Shown in pieces: positions 6,506 through 16,506 of a stretch of DNA of 64,000 nucleotides (position 1 is the stretch's first letter; every line of letters starts with the position of its first letter). The stretch covers positions 1 through 64,000 of the forward strand of contig NZ_BALM01000018.1 of assembly GCF_000614975.1 (NCBI RefSeq), given 5' to 3'. Origin of the DNA: Shewanella marina JCM 15074. Lineage in GTDB: Bacteria > Pseudomonadota > Gammaproteobacteria > Enterobacterales > Shewanellaceae. The notes beneath the pieces are model-generated. The model saw only the letters and a program-made list of their open reading frames with translations. It did not search any database and had not been told where the DNA came from. A program made the translations under genes and the position numbers.

Positions 6506-8566
6506 ATGGCTCAGTTTGATGCACTATTTCAGCCTCTGAATATCAATAAATTAACGATTCGGAATCGTATTGTCAGTACTGCCCATGCTGAAGTTTATGC
6601 CACTGATGATGGTATGACGACTGAGCGTTATATTAAATATTATGAAGAGAAAGCAAAAGGCGGTATCGGGCTCGCCATTTGTGGTGGTTCGAGTGTGGTT
6701 TCTATTGATAGCCCGCAAGGATGGTGGAAGTCAGTTAATTTAACCACGGATAATATTATTCCTCACTTCCAGAATTTGGCAGATGCCATGCATAAGCATG
6801 GTGCCAAAATTATGATTCAAATAACCCATATGGGTAGGCGTTCACGTTGGGATGGCGGTAATTGGAGTACTTTACTTAGTCCCAGTGGTATTCGTGAACC
6901 TGTACACCGTGCGACCTGTAAAACCATTGAGATAGAAGAGATTGAGCGGATCATTAATGATTTTGCTAAAGCGGCTGCAAGGGCTAAAGCTGGCGGGTTA
7001 GATGGGGTTGAGTTATCTGCGGTTCACCAACATTTAATCGATCAGTTTTGGAGCCCAAGGGTGAATAAGCGGGATGATCAATGGGGCGGCAGTTTTGAAA
7101 ATCGAATGCGTTTTGGTTTAGAGGTGTTAAAAGCGGTTCGTGCGGAAGTCGGCGACGATTTTGTGGTGGGTATGCGTATTTGCGGGGATGAGTTTCATCC
7201 TGATGGCTTAAGCCATGAAGATATGAAACAAATAGCTACTTATTACAATGATACTGGATTAGTTGATTTTTTTAGTGTGGTCGGTTCGGGTTGCGATACC
7301 CATAACTCTCTCGCTAATGTGATCCCGAATATGAGTTATCCGCCTGAACCTTTTTTACATCTAGCTGCTGGTATTAAAGAGGTGGTTAATGTGCCAGTTA
7401 TGCATGCGCAAAACATTAAAGATCCTAATCAAGCACAGCGGATTTTAGAAAGTGGTTATGTTGATTTTGTTGGTATGACCCGTGCTCATATTGCAGACCC
7501 TCACCTGATTACAAAAATCAAACTCAATCAGATTGATCAAATTAGACAGTGTGTTGGCGCTAATTATTGTATTGATCGTCAATATCAAGGTTTGGATGTT
7601 TTATGTTTGCAAAATGCGGCGACGTCAAGAGAAGTGAGCATGCCACATCAGATTTCACCAACCACTGGTGTTATCCGGCAGATCATTATCGTTGGTGCGG
7701 GCCCTGCCGGTATGGAAGCGGCTCGTGTTTGTGCTGAGCGAGGCCATAAAGTCACTCTTATTGAGAAAGGGGCTGAAATTGGCGGACAAATAACCATTGC
7801 AGCAAAAGCACCTCAGCGGGATCAAATCGCGGGCATTACACGCTGGTTTAATTTGGAGTTAGCACGTTTAGGGGTTGATATTAAACTCAATACAGAAGCC
7901 AATGAATCTATGCTACGCGAAATGGCGGCTGATGTGATAATTCTGGCTGTTGGTGGAGAGCCTTTTTTACAACAAAATCCTAAATGGGGCGCAGATGAAG
8001 GTCTTGTTGTCAGTAGTTGGGATGTGCTCAGTGGTAAAGTGAAGCCTGAAGCTAATGTCTTAGTTTATGACACAATTTGTGAGTTTAGTGGTTTATCTGT
8101 AGCTGATTTCTTAGCGCAGTCCGGCTCGTTGGTGGAAATTGTCACTGATGATATAAAACCAGGTACAGGCATTGGCGGTACGACTTTCCCGACTTACTAT
8201 CGTAGTTTATACGACAAAGAAGTGGTGATGACGTCTGACTTTTTGTTAGAGCAAGTTTACCGTGAAGGTGAGCAATTAATTGCCGTACTTGAGAATGAAT
8301 ATACGGGTGTTAAAGAGGAACGGGTGGTTGATCAAGTTGTGGTTGAGAACGGCGTCAGACCTGCTGAAACATTGTATTGGCAATTAAAACAAGATTCTCG
8401 TAATCATGGTCAGATTGATATTGATGCATTATATCAAGGTTTACCACAACCTATCTTATCTGAAACGGGGTCTGGTTATCTTTTATATCGATTAGGTGAC
8501 TGCAGTGCTCCACGTAATATTCATGCTGCAATATATGACGCATTACGTTTATGTAAGGATTTTTAA
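6506..8566 (+). CDS. dgcA: Dimethylglycine demethylase subunit DgcA
   Basis: A 686-residue flavoprotein of the trimethylamine dehydrogenase/2,4-dienoyl-CoA reductase family. Residues 1-~370 are an FMN-binding old-yellow-enzyme barrel (PLNINKLTIRNRIV; HMGRRSRWDGG; LSAVHQHLIDQFWSPRVN). A small Fe-S segment follows with Cys at 349, 355 and 367, then a Rossmann domain beginning IIIVGAGPAGMEAARV. With DgcB it oxidatively removes a methyl group from dimethylglycine to give sarcosine. Trimethylamine dehydrogenase has four cluster Cys; here one position is Ala (CVGANYC), which I believe also occurs in DgcA proteins but have not checked. AGGGAG precedes the ATG. It sits between the DUF5943 gene and dgcB, the order known from Pseudomonas. 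Confidence 0.9.
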   Translation: MAQFDALFQPLNINKLTIRNRIVSTAHAEVYATDDGMTTERYIKYYEEKAKGGIGLAICGGSSVVSIDSPQGWWKSVNLTTDNIIPHFQNLADAMHKHGAKIMIQITHMGRRSRWDGGNWSTLLSPSGIREPVHRATCKTIEIEEIERIINDFAKAAARAKAGGLDGVELSAVHQHLIDQFWSPRVNKRDDQWGGSFENRMRFGLEVLKAVRAEVGDDFVVGMRICGDEFHPDGLSHEDMKQIATYYNDTGLVDFFSVVGSGCDTHNSLANVIPNMSYPPEPFLHLAAGIKEVVNVPVMHAQNIKDPNQAQRILESGYVDFVGMTRAHIADPHLITKIKLNQIDQIRQCVGANYCIDRQYQGLDVLCLQNAATSREVSMPHQISPTTGVIRQIIIVGAGPAGMEAARVCAERGHKVTLIEKGAEIGGQITIAAKAPQRDQIAGITRWFNLELARLGVDIKLNTEANESMLREMAADVIILAVGGEPFLQQNPKWGADEGLVVSSWDVLSGKVKPEANVLVYDTICEFSGLSVADFLAQSGSLVEIVTDDIKPGTGIGGTTFPTYYRSLYDKEVVMTSDFLLEQVYREGEQLIAVLENEYTGVKEERVVDQVVVENGVRPAETLYWQLKQDSRNHGQIDIDALYQGLPQPILSETGSGYLLYRLGDCSAPRNIHAAIYDALRLCKDF

Positions 8567-8629
8567 CCCAAATTCTAATCTTGTTGTGCTACGTGCCATG
8601 TTAGCGCTTGAGTATTGGTAAGGTGATTT

Positions 8630-10546
8630 ATGTCATCAAACGAATTAATTAATCAAGTTATACCACTATTGTTAGTCATTGCCTTTTTACTTGCATTATT
8701 AGGAGGGCTAAAAAGGGTTATGATTTGGCGTCAAGGTCAGGCTTCTGCAATTTATTGGTCTGGCTTGTTGTCAATGCCAAAGCGTTATTTGGTTGATTTA
8801 CACCATGTTGTGGCTCGTGATAAATATATGGCAAATACCCATGTGGCAACGGGTGGAGGGTTTGTTGTTTCTATTTTTTTGATCTTGATTATTTATCTAT
8901 TCGAACTCCAGTTTAATATAACCATTGGCTTATTATCTTTGTCGTTATTGATTATGACGATAGGGGCTTTATTTGTATGGGTTCGTCGCTTTACTCCTCC
9001 GCCAAACTTATCTAAAGGTAAGTGGCAAAGGCTTCCTAAAAGCTTACTTATTTTTAGCTTAAGCTTTAGCATGTTGACGTTAATATTAGTCGGCATGATA
9101 AATATTGACTCACGTTATTTGATGTTAGTACTTTTGCTGTTTGCGATTGTTTGGGGGCTTGCTGAAATGGTCTTTGGCATGACTTGGGGCGGACCAATGA
9201 AACATGCATTTGCAGGCGCTTTGCATTTGGCATTTCATCGACGTCCAACTCGTTTTAACGGTGGTAACAGTACTGGGCTTATTCCGATTAAAGTGGATAC
9301 AAATAATTTAGGGGTTGCGAAGCCAAGTGATTTTAAATGGAACCAATTACTGAGCTTTGATGCCTGTGTTGAGTGTGGTCGGTGTGAAAAGGTATGCCCT
9401 GCATTTGCTGCTGGGCAACCACTCAATCCAAAAAAATTAGTGCAAGATATGGTGGTGGGAATGGTGGGGGGAAGTGATGCTAAATACAGTGGCAGTCGTT
9501 ACCCCAGTTCTGATAATGAAGTTCGTTCAGGTTCAATAAACAGCATTATTGTTGATGGCTTAATTCCAGCAGATACGATTTGGGCATGTACAACTTGCAG
9601 GGCTTGTGTTGAAGAGTGCCCTATGATGATTGAACATGTCGACGCCATTGTTGATATGCGCCGTTTTGAAACACTTCAAAATGGTAATACGCCTGGTAAA
9701 GGTGCTGAAATACTTGAAAACTTAATTTTTACCGATAATCCAAATGGTCATGCTCCTCAATCTAGAATGCACTGGGCTGCGGATCAAAATTTAATGTTAT
9801 TTGGCAATCAACCAAATCAGACCATGCAAGCTGATGTGTTGCTGTGGATTGGTGATGCCGCTTTTGATATGCGTAATCAAAGAACTTTAGTTGCATTGAT
9901 TCAATTACTAAGAGCTGCCAAAGTTGATTTTGCAGTATTGGGTGATGCTGAATGTGATTGTGGTGATGTGGCTCGCCGCTTAGGTGATGAAGTAACATTT
10001 CAGCGCCTAGCTGTTGCTAATATTAACACAATGACGAAATATCAATTTAAGACGATTGTAACTGCAGATCCTCATGTATTTCATTGTTTTAGTAATGAAT
10101 ATGGTGCTTTCGGTTTGAGTACTCCAGTTGTGCATCACAGTACATTTTTAGCCCAATTAGTTAAGCAGAAAAGGTTGCGATTGGGGACTCACACAAAACT
10201 TGATATCACCTATCATGATCCATGCTATTTAGGACGTTATAACGGTGAGTATGATGCCCCTCGTTACCTGTTAGCTGAAATGGGATTACACATAAAAGAG
10301 ATGGAGCGTAGTCAATCGCGTTCACGTTGTTGCGGTGGTGGTGGTGGCGCTCCGATTACGGATATTGCTGGTGAACAACGGATTGCCGATATGCGTATGC
10401 AAGATGCTCAAGATGTAGCAGCCAAAATTGTCGCTGTTGCTTGCCCGCAATGTAATTTAATGCTTGAAGGCGTGGTTGAACCAAGGCCTGAGGTCAAGGA
10501 TATTGCTGAGTTAATGCAAATGGTCTTAATTGAGGAGTCCGTATGA
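8630..10546 (+). CDS. dgcB: Dimethylglycine demethylase subunit DgcB (membrane Fe-S protein)
   Basis: The first ~190 residues contain about five hydrophobic segments, so the protein is membrane-bound. There follow two 4Fe-4S ferredoxin motifs (CVECGRCEKVCP and CTTCRACVEECP) and, near the C-terminus, CCG-type cysteine-rich units (DPCYLGR and SRCCGGGGG) like those of GlpC and heterodisulfide reductase HdrD. This design moves electrons from a soluble flavoprotein to the membrane quinone pool. With DgcA and the ETF pair it would carry electrons from dimethylglycine oxidation. The stop overlaps the next start (ATGA), showing tight coupling to the ETF genes. Confidence 0.88.
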   Translation: MSSNELINQVIPLLLVIAFLLALLGGLKRVMIWRQGQASAIYWSGLLSMPKRYLVDLHHVVARDKYMANTHVATGGGFVVSIFLILIIYLFELQFNITIGLLSLSLLIMTIGALFVWVRRFTPPPNLSKGKWQRLPKSLLIFSLSFSMLTLILVGMINIDSRYLMLVLLLFAIVWGLAEMVFGMTWGGPMKHAFAGALHLAFHRRPTRFNGGNSTGLIPIKVDTNNLGVAKPSDFKWNQLLSFDACVECGRCEKVCPAFAAGQPLNPKKLVQDMVVGMVGGSDAKYSGSRYPSSDNEVRSGSINSIIVDGLIPADTIWACTTCRACVEECPMMIEHVDAIVDMRRFETLQNGNTPGKGAEILENLIFTDNPNGHAPQSRMHWAADQNLMLFGNQPNQTMQADVLLWIGDAAFDMRNQRTLVALIQLLRAAKVDFAVLGDAECDCGDVARRLGDEVTFQRLAVANINTMTKYQFKTIVTADPHVFHCFSNEYGAFGLSTPVVHHSTFLAQLVKQKRLRLGTHTKLDITYHDPCYLGRYNGEYDAPRYLLAEMGLHIKEMERSQSRSRCCGGGGGAPITDIAGEQRIADMRMQDAQDVAAKIVAVACPQCNLMLEGVVEPRPEVKDIAELMQMVLIEESV

Positions 10547-11772
10547 GTCAACATCGTAGACGAGATCCTCGAGTGCTAAAGATTATCCGTAATCGATTGC
10601 ACCCATTGCATGGCCAATATGTTGATTCTAGTACGATTAAGCAATTTGGTCCTTCGGGATTATTACGTAAATTTCCACACAGAGTGGGCACTATTGCCGC
10701 GAATGGCCGCAGGCGAATTAATCGGTTAGGAGGGCATGCGCCATCTTTTAGCATGTCGCAACCCCTTGAGGCGTTAGTAAACTTACCATTGCATCAAGTC
10801 AAGCAGCCTGAATTTTATATTTTAGTGGTATTAGATTGTGTTGCTGGTCGATTGACTGAACATGATAAAGATTGTTTGGGATTCGCGCAGATGTTAGCCA
10901 ACCGCAAAGGTCAAGCTGGTGCAGTACTCGCGGTCATATTTGGCGAGAGTAAAGACACTGATCTCACGTTATTTGGCATTGATAGGTTGTTACATATTAC
11001 TGATGATGCCGTGCAAGGTTATCAACCAGAATTATGTTGTGAGTATTTATCACAGATTATCGCTCAGTTTAATCCTAAGCATATTATATTCCCCGATAGC
11101 ATATTTGCTGGCGCAGATTTAGGCCGTAGGATTGCTGCTAAATTGGCGTTATCGGTTGCAACATCTGCGTGGAAGCTCGTTGAAGATGAGTTGACGTGCA
11201 GAGCGAGCCAAGGATTAAGTGATATAAAATCGCCTCTCACTGACGTTATTTTGCTGCTTGAGCAAGCATATGAGCCGACATCTGAATATCGATATGAGAC
11301 GCTATTACTCGATATTCCTAAAATCGCAATGTATAAATCAAGTTTACAAGATGATGGCTTAGTTGAGGTCGATCCCAGCCAAATCCCATTAGCTGAGGCA
11401 GGTTTTATTATTGCTGGTGGTAATGGCATTACGGATTGGCCTTTATTTCATCGTACTGCTGAACTATTGGGCGCAACGAAAGGGGCGAGTCGTGTTGCTG
11501 TAGATGATGGTTTTATGGCAAGAGATAGGCAAGTAGGGGCTACGGGAACCTGGGTTTCTGCACAGGTCTATATTGCAGTGGGAATTTCTGGTGCAATTCA
11601 ACATTTACAGGGAATTAGTCGCTGTGAAAAAGTGATTGCCATTAATATCGATGACAGTTGTGACATGATAAAACGAGCGGATCTAAGTGTTATTGGCGAT
11701 AGCCAAGCCATTTTAGCTGAATTAAATCAACTCTGTTTGCAGACTAAAAAGGTGGTGGATGATGTTGCCTAA
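10543..11772 (+). CDS. etfA: Electron transfer flavoprotein alpha subunit (betaine-cluster type)
   Basis: The C-terminal ~130 residues are an ETF-alpha FAD-binding domain (IIAGGNGITDWPLFHRTAELL, VAVDDGFMARDRQVGATG, AVGISGAIQHLQGI, NIDDSCDMIKRADL). The N-terminal part is the ETF alpha/beta-like fold preceded by a basic extension (HRRRDPRVLKIIRNR). At 409 residues it is longer than housekeeping ETF-alpha (about 310), as are the dgc-linked ETFs of Pseudomonas. With the beta subunit it should accept electrons from dimethylglycine or sarcosine oxidation and pass them on through the Fe-S membrane protein DgcB. It overlaps dgcB by four bases and the beta gene by 14. Confidence 0.88.
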   Translation: MSQHRRRDPRVLKIIRNRLHPLHGQYVDSSTIKQFGPSGLLRKFPHRVGTIAANGRRRINRLGGHAPSFSMSQPLEALVNLPLHQVKQPEFYILVVLDCVAGRLTEHDKDCLGFAQMLANRKGQAGAVLAVIFGESKDTDLTLFGIDRLLHITDDAVQGYQPELCCEYLSQIIAQFNPKHIIFPDSIFAGADLGRRIAAKLALSVATSAWKLVEDELTCRASQGLSDIKSPLTDVILLLEQAYEPTSEYRYETLLLDIPKIAMYKSSLQDDGLVEVDPSQIPLAEAGFIIAGGNGITDWPLFHRTAELLGATKGASRVAVDDGFMARDRQVGATGTWVSAQVYIAVGISGAIQHLQGISRCEKVIAINIDDSCDMIKRADLSVIGDSQAILAELNQLCLQTKKVVDDVA

Positions 11773-12556
11773 TAAACTCAATGTGACTTGTTTAGTTTCG
11801 ATTGGAATGCATCCGTTATCAAGACGAGCAAGAAGAGCTGAGCAGGATGCAAGGGCGGTAGAGCTAGGATTAAATTTGGCAGAAAGTTCACAGCATCAAT
11901 TATCCGTTGTTCATGCTGGTGAGCTTACTTCGGAGGCTGAATTTGCTCTATCAAGTTATTTAGGTATGGGTCTAGATGAGCTCAAAGTATTATCAATACC
12001 TCCACAATTAGATATTACGTCTGCATTGACTGATTATGTGCGGTCAATAAAAAGTAATTTAGTGATAATGGGACAGCAGACTGAACAAGGTGATTCATCT
12101 GCTATGTTGCCATATTTATTAGCACAAGCATTATCTATCCCTGTTGTTAGAGGCATTACTGAAATTATTGATATTGATAACACACGCCAGCATATAACCT
12201 TATTACAGGCATTACCTAGGGGCCAAAGACGGCAAATAACAGGGTCTTTACCTATGATTATTTGTATTGATATGGCCGCTAAGGCACCTAGGCAAAGTGC
12301 GGTAGGCAAGGCGCTTTCTGGTAAAATAACGCCTGTATCTGTTAATTTAACTGGACTAGATCCTGTTGCAGTAAAGCCAATGCTAACTGCGACAGTACGT
12401 CCTAAAAGGTTAAAGTTAATTAAAGCTAAAACGGCAGCTGAACGTTTTAAAGCGGCAACAGCCAAAGCAACCAACAGCGGCGGTAAGCTTGTATATGATC
12501 CACAACAAGGTGCACAAGCGATATACGATTTACTTAAGCAAGAAAAACTACTCTAG
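11759..12556 (+). CDS. etfB: Electron transfer flavoprotein beta subunit (betaine-cluster type)
   Basis: A 265-residue ETF-beta-fold protein: an N-terminal adenine-nucleotide alpha-hydrolase-like domain with the family's central signature region (NLVIMGQQTEQGDSSAMLPY, ALSIPVVRGITEI, LPRGQRRQITGSLPMIICID) and a lysine-rich C-terminal arm. It partners the adjacent alpha subunit. It starts inside the end of the alpha gene, where GGTGGTGG may serve as the binding site, and is probably translated by coupling. Its last nine bases overlap the last bases of convergent soxG, with no terminator between, so the two transcripts must be antisense at their ends. Confidence 0.87.
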   Translation: MMLPNKLNVTCLVSIGMHPLSRRARRAEQDARAVELGLNLAESSQHQLSVVHAGELTSEAEFALSSYLGMGLDELKVLSIPPQLDITSALTDYVRSIKSNLVIMGQQTEQGDSSAMLPYLLAQALSIPVVRGITEIIDIDNTRQHITLLQALPRGQRRQITGSLPMIICIDMAAKAPRQSAVGKALSGKITPVSVNLTGLDPVAVKPMLTATVRPKRLKLIKAKTAAERFKAATAKATNSGGKLVYDPQQGAQAIYDLLKQEKLL

Positions 12557-13177
12557 CGCTTTTGCGGGGGGCAAAATCTTAAGCCCATATTCTTGGCTAG
12601 CTTGCTGGATCCATATCCAAATATAGTCAGTAAAACTGCGACGAGTCACTAGTAAAAACCGTTGCGATTCGGCTTTATAAATAGTGGCTGAAGTTTGTGC
12701 AAACGTCGTTGTGACTACTTTACCGATAGTAAAATGATCAGGGTTAGTATTATAACTGGTTGATTTTTTAAGTAGATTAATTACCTCATCACCGCTTAAT
12801 TCAATAATGGTTTGAGCGCTACTCACATCAACCAATGCATAATGACCCACTAAATTGTCTGTAAGCTGAGCAGTTAACTGAGCGAATGTCTCTTGCTGGC
12901 AAATAATTAACCATTCATTGGGAGAAAGCCAGAACACGAGATAATCACTATTTTTACTGCTAGAACATGGCGTTATCGGCAACGCTAATTGTAATGATTG
13001 CTGTGCACCATTCAAAAATGCAGGATCATTTGCATTGCCTCTCAAAATAAGGTGACCGAGTAGCATTAATTCGCGAAAATTTATGCCAGCAGTTACATTA
13101 CTGTGCTGCTTAGCAAGTTGTGCAAGATTGGTATGTGCTAAAGGTGATGCAGGGCTATTGATATAATTATTCGACAT
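12548..13177 (-). CDS. soxG: Sarcosine oxidase gamma subunit
   Basis: A 209-residue protein of the heterotetrameric sarcosine oxidase gamma family, related to the folate-binding GcvT/YgfZ fold (FRELMLLGHLILRGN, LSPNEWLIICQ, ALVDVSSAQTIIELSGD). It contributes to the interface near the covalent FMN and to folate binding rather than catalysis. I chose the ATG at 13175-13177 because GGGGAG lies upstream; a longer frame reaching 13270 runs far into soxA and is less likely. It is the last gene of the minus-strand gbcB-soxB-soxD-soxA-soxG operon and overlaps soxA by 11 bases. Confidence 0.85.
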   Translation of the reverse strand: MSNNYINSPASPLAHTNLAQLAKQHSNVTAGINFRELMLLGHLILRGNANDPAFLNGAQQSLQLALPITPCSSSKNSDYLVFWLSPNEWLIICQQETFAQLTAQLTDNLVGHYALVDVSSAQTIIELSGDEVINLLKKSTSYNTNPDHFTIGKVVTTTFAQTSATIYKAESQRFLLVTRRSFTDYIWIWIQQASQEYGLKILPPAKALE

Positions 13178-16175
13178 GTTGACGCTCCCCTTTAGGATCA
13201 TAAAAAATAGGACTGCAAATTTCAGCTTCATAAATTTGGCCATTGGCCTGAGGTAAGTATACGGTTTCACCGTAACGACTCGTCCCTGATTTAACTAATG
13301 CTAATGCAAAACTGTAGCCTAAACATGCGCTAAAATAGCTAGAGGTGACATGTCCGACCATGGTCATGGGGAGCTTTTGTTGTGGGTCGAGTACGATCTG
13401 GGCACCTTCAGGTAGCACCTGATTTGTATCTTTAGCTTTCAAGCCTACCATCTGCTTGCGATCATTACGCTTAGTATCTATACGATCCCATGAGCGTTTG
13501 CCAATACAGCTAAAACTTTTGTTGGGGCTGATGACCCAATTCATATCGAGATCTTGTGGGGTAACTGAGCCATCGGTATCTTGACCAACAATGATGAAGC
13601 CTTTCTCAGCCCTTAAAATATGCATGGTTTCTGTGCCGTAAGGGGTAATCTCAAACTCTGCACCAGCATCCATAATATGTTGCCAAACTGACAAACCTAA
13701 GTTAGCTGGAACATTTATTTCAAATGATAACTCTCCCGTAAATGAGATCCTAAAGATACGTGCTTTAACACCGGCAACGGTGGCGTCAATCCAACTCATA
13801 AAAGGTAAAGCTTGTTTACTGACATCATCCTGACAGACTTTTTGTAATACTTTACGGCTATTAGGACCTGAAATTGTCATTGTTGTCCAATGATCTGTGA
13901 CGGATGTGAAATAGACTTCTAATTCCGGCCATTCAGTTTGATGCCAAAGTTCTAACCATTGTAGTACTCCAGCAGCACCACCAGTTGTGGTCGTCATAAT
14001 GAAGTGATGATCATTAATGCATGAAGTCACTCCGTCATCAAATATCATGCCGTCTTCTTTACACATGACCCCGTAACGGCATTTTCCAATTCCTAGTTTG
14101 CTCCAAGCATTGGTATAGATGCGATTTAAAAACTCTCTAGCATCTTTGCCTTGGATATCTATTTTGCCCAATGTAGAGGCATCTAAAATACCGACACTAT
14201 TACGTGTAGCAAGGCACTCACGCAATAGTGCTTGTTGCATTGATTCGCCATTTTTAGGGAAGTACCAAGGGCGTTTCCATTGACCGACATCCTCAAATTC
14301 TGCGCCATGCTGCAGATGCCATTGATGCATTGCAGTAAAACGTGCAGGTGCAAATAACTGTTTAACATGTGCCCCTGCGAGTGCCCCCATGGTGGTAGGT
14401 GTATACATGGGTCTAAATATGGTTGTACCGGTTTCTGGGATCGTTTTAGCTAAAGATTTTGCGGTAATGGCGATACCATTGATATTGCCAAGCTTGCCTT
14501 GATCTGTACCAAATCCGAGTGCTGTGTATCGTTTTACATGTTCAATGGATTCAAAGCCTTCTCTATTAGCAAGTTCAATGGCCGCTGCAGTTACATCATT
14601 TTGATAGTCAACAAATTGTTTTGGAGCACGACTAGTTGTTTGTATATGAGGCACATGGAATAGTGCCATGGGGGCTGCTGTTATTTGGGGGATGATATCA
14701 GGAATAGGGAGGTCCGTTAGACGTTCAAATCCTGACAGCTCTGCGGCTTTGCCTCCAGTTGCAATGCCATCTTCAATGACACTCAGTAAGGCATATTTAC
14801 CACTTACTGCACCACAATTTAATAAATCGTTTTGGCCTGGAACAAAGCCAATAATATCATCTCGCCATAATGGCTTTTGACCAAGGTGAGAAGATAAGTG
14901 CAGTACTGGACTCCAACCGCCGGAGCTGGCTACGGTGTCACAAACAATATTGATTGCAGGGCCTATTACATTATCGCCAGTGTTATTAATTGGTGCGATA
15001 TTGACGGAATTAACACGTTTACTTCCCTGAACCTCAATCACAGCATGGGAGAATATAATATTAATCCCTTTATTTTGTGCCTGTTGAATTATAGCGCTAT
15101 CAGTTTTTGGTCGAGTATCTATAATGGCCATGACCTGTCTACCTGCATCATGCCAATCTATTGCGGCTTGGTATGCGCTATCATTAGTTGTCATTAGTAC
15201 CAATTTATTGCCGGGGATCACGGCATAACACTGGATATAAGTACTAATGGCATTGGCTAACATGCAGCCTGGAATATCATTGTTGCCATAAACCAGTGGT
15301 CGCTCGTGTGCACCCGTTGCTAACACGATCTGTTTCGCTCTAACTTTATGTACTCTTTGTCTGGTGCTATGGGGGACATGTTCACCAAGGTGATCGGTAC
15401 AGCGCTGATTTATGCCGATCAAATTATGATCGTAATAGCCAAAGGTGGTACTGCGGGATAATACTAAAATATTTTCTTGCTTTCTAAGTTGTTCTATTTG
15501 CTGGCTTAACCATTGTGTAGCAGTAATATCATTAACAGTTTCTGTACTGCTCAGGGTTTGTCCTCCGAGTTGTTCTTGTTCATCACATATAATGACATTA
15601 GCCCCAGTTTGGGCTGCATTGAGGGCAGCCATGATGCCAGCAACTCCGCCGCCAATGATCATGACATCACAATGGTGATGCATAGTGTCATATCGATCAG
15701 GATCTGCAGTCATTGGACTACGGCCTAATCCTGCTCCTTTGCGAATGAGTTTTTCATAATTCATCCACATCGACTGAGGATACATAAAGGTTTTATAGTA
15801 GAAACCCGGTGGCATCATTGCACCACCTAATTTACCTATACCCGCCATCATATCAAACTCGACATTAGGCCAACCGTTGGTGGAGCTTGCAACTAAATTG
15901 TCATATAACGGCGTTTGAGTGGCCCTAGGATTTGGTATGGTACTGGCATTGGTGCCAATTTGAAAAATGGCATTGGGCTCTTGCGCATCGGCCGTCATAA
16001 TGCCACGTGGGCGGCTATATTTAAAACTGCGGCCAACAACATTGACACCATTAGCAAGTAGTGCTGAAGCAAGGGTATCACCTTGATAACCTTGATAAGT
16101 CATACCATTAAATTGAAATGATAGAACCTGATTGCGATCAATATTACCACCATGGTTAAGCCGATTAATTTGCAT
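13167..16175 (-). CDS. soxA: Sarcosine oxidase alpha subunit
   Basis: A 1002-residue subunit. The N-terminal part is a 2Fe-2S-ferredoxin-like domain found in sarcosine oxidase and related dehydrogenases (FNGMTYQGYQGDTLASALLA). From about residue 167 there is an NAD-binding Rossmann fold (CDVMIIGGGVAGIMAALNA) and a second dinucleotide block (QIVLATGAHERPLVYGNND). The C-terminal ~380 residues are GcvT-like aminomethyltransferase domains (GILDASTLGKIDIQGKDA, RISFTGELSFEINVP) that bind tetrahydrofolate and capture the released formaldehyde unit. With SoxB it oxidises sarcosine to glycine. It overlaps soxD by 11 bases and soxG by 11. Length and order are as usual for the family. Confidence 0.93.
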   Translation of the reverse strand: MQINRLNHGGNIDRNQVLSFQFNGMTYQGYQGDTLASALLANGVNVVGRSFKYSRPRGIMTADAQEPNAIFQIGTNASTIPNPRATQTPLYDNLVASSTNGWPNVEFDMMAGIGKLGGAMMPPGFYYKTFMYPQSMWMNYEKLIRKGAGLGRSPMTADPDRYDTMHHHCDVMIIGGGVAGIMAALNAAQTGANVIICDEQEQLGGQTLSSTETVNDITATQWLSQQIEQLRKQENILVLSRSTTFGYYDHNLIGINQRCTDHLGEHVPHSTRQRVHKVRAKQIVLATGAHERPLVYGNNDIPGCMLANAISTYIQCYAVIPGNKLVLMTTNDSAYQAAIDWHDAGRQVMAIIDTRPKTDSAIIQQAQNKGINIIFSHAVIEVQGSKRVNSVNIAPINNTGDNVIGPAINIVCDTVASSGGWSPVLHLSSHLGQKPLWRDDIIGFVPGQNDLLNCGAVSGKYALLSVIEDGIATGGKAAELSGFERLTDLPIPDIIPQITAAPMALFHVPHIQTTSRAPKQFVDYQNDVTAAAIELANREGFESIEHVKRYTALGFGTDQGKLGNINGIAITAKSLAKTIPETGTTIFRPMYTPTTMGALAGAHVKQLFAPARFTAMHQWHLQHGAEFEDVGQWKRPWYFPKNGESMQQALLRECLATRNSVGILDASTLGKIDIQGKDAREFLNRIYTNAWSKLGIGKCRYGVMCKEDGMIFDDGVTSCINDHHFIMTTTTGGAAGVLQWLELWHQTEWPELEVYFTSVTDHWTTMTISGPNSRKVLQKVCQDDVSKQALPFMSWIDATVAGVKARIFRISFTGELSFEINVPANLGLSVWQHIMDAGAEFEITPYGTETMHILRAEKGFIIVGQDTDGSVTPQDLDMNWVISPNKSFSCIGKRSWDRIDTKRNDRKQMVGLKAKDTNQVLPEGAQIVLDPQQKLPMTMVGHVTSSYFSACLGYSFALALVKSGTSRYGETVYLPQANGQIYEAEICSPIFYDPKGERQHVE

Positions 16176-16482
16176 TGATTGACTCCTTGTCTACAGCCTT
16201 TGATTGCTCAAGCTCTGGCCTGTCACCTATTTTATAACTGCTAATAATTTGGTAGGTCACTGTATGACGACAAACATTAAAAAACTGTTTGCAACCATGA
16301 ATGTGATACCACATTTCATGGTGTAAACCTCTTGGATTTTTTCTAAAAAATAGGTATTGAGCCCACTCTTGGTCGGTCAGACTTTCTGGTTCACTAGGGC
16401 GTTCAATATGAGCTTGGCCGGCATAACTAAACTCCTCTTCCTCTCGATACTCTTGGCAATAAGGACAATGAATTTGCAGCAT
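16165..16482 (-). CDS. soxD: Sarcosine oxidase delta subunit
   Basis: A 105-residue small subunit with the typical zinc-binding pattern at the N-terminus (CPYC at residues 6-9) and a second ligand region (HGCKQFFNVCRHT). The middle motif RKNPRGLHHEMWYH is characteristic of SoxD. It binds zinc and stabilises the oxidase complex. It starts 24 bases after soxB ends, and its 3' end overlaps soxA. It has no sign of secretion. Confidence 0.9.
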   Translation of the reverse strand: MLQIHCPYCQEYREEEEFSYAGQAHIERPSEPESLTDQEWAQYLFFRKNPRGLHHEMWYHIHGCKQFFNVCRHTVTYQIISSYKIGDRPELEQSKAVDKESINAN

Positions 16483-16506
16483 AGTTGTCTCCCCAAATAA
16501 TAAGTA

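Noticed and set aside
13178..13270. N-terminal extension of soxG into soxA
   Set aside because: It would overlap soxA by more than 100 bases; the internal ATG has a good Shine-Dalgarno and gives a normal SoxG.
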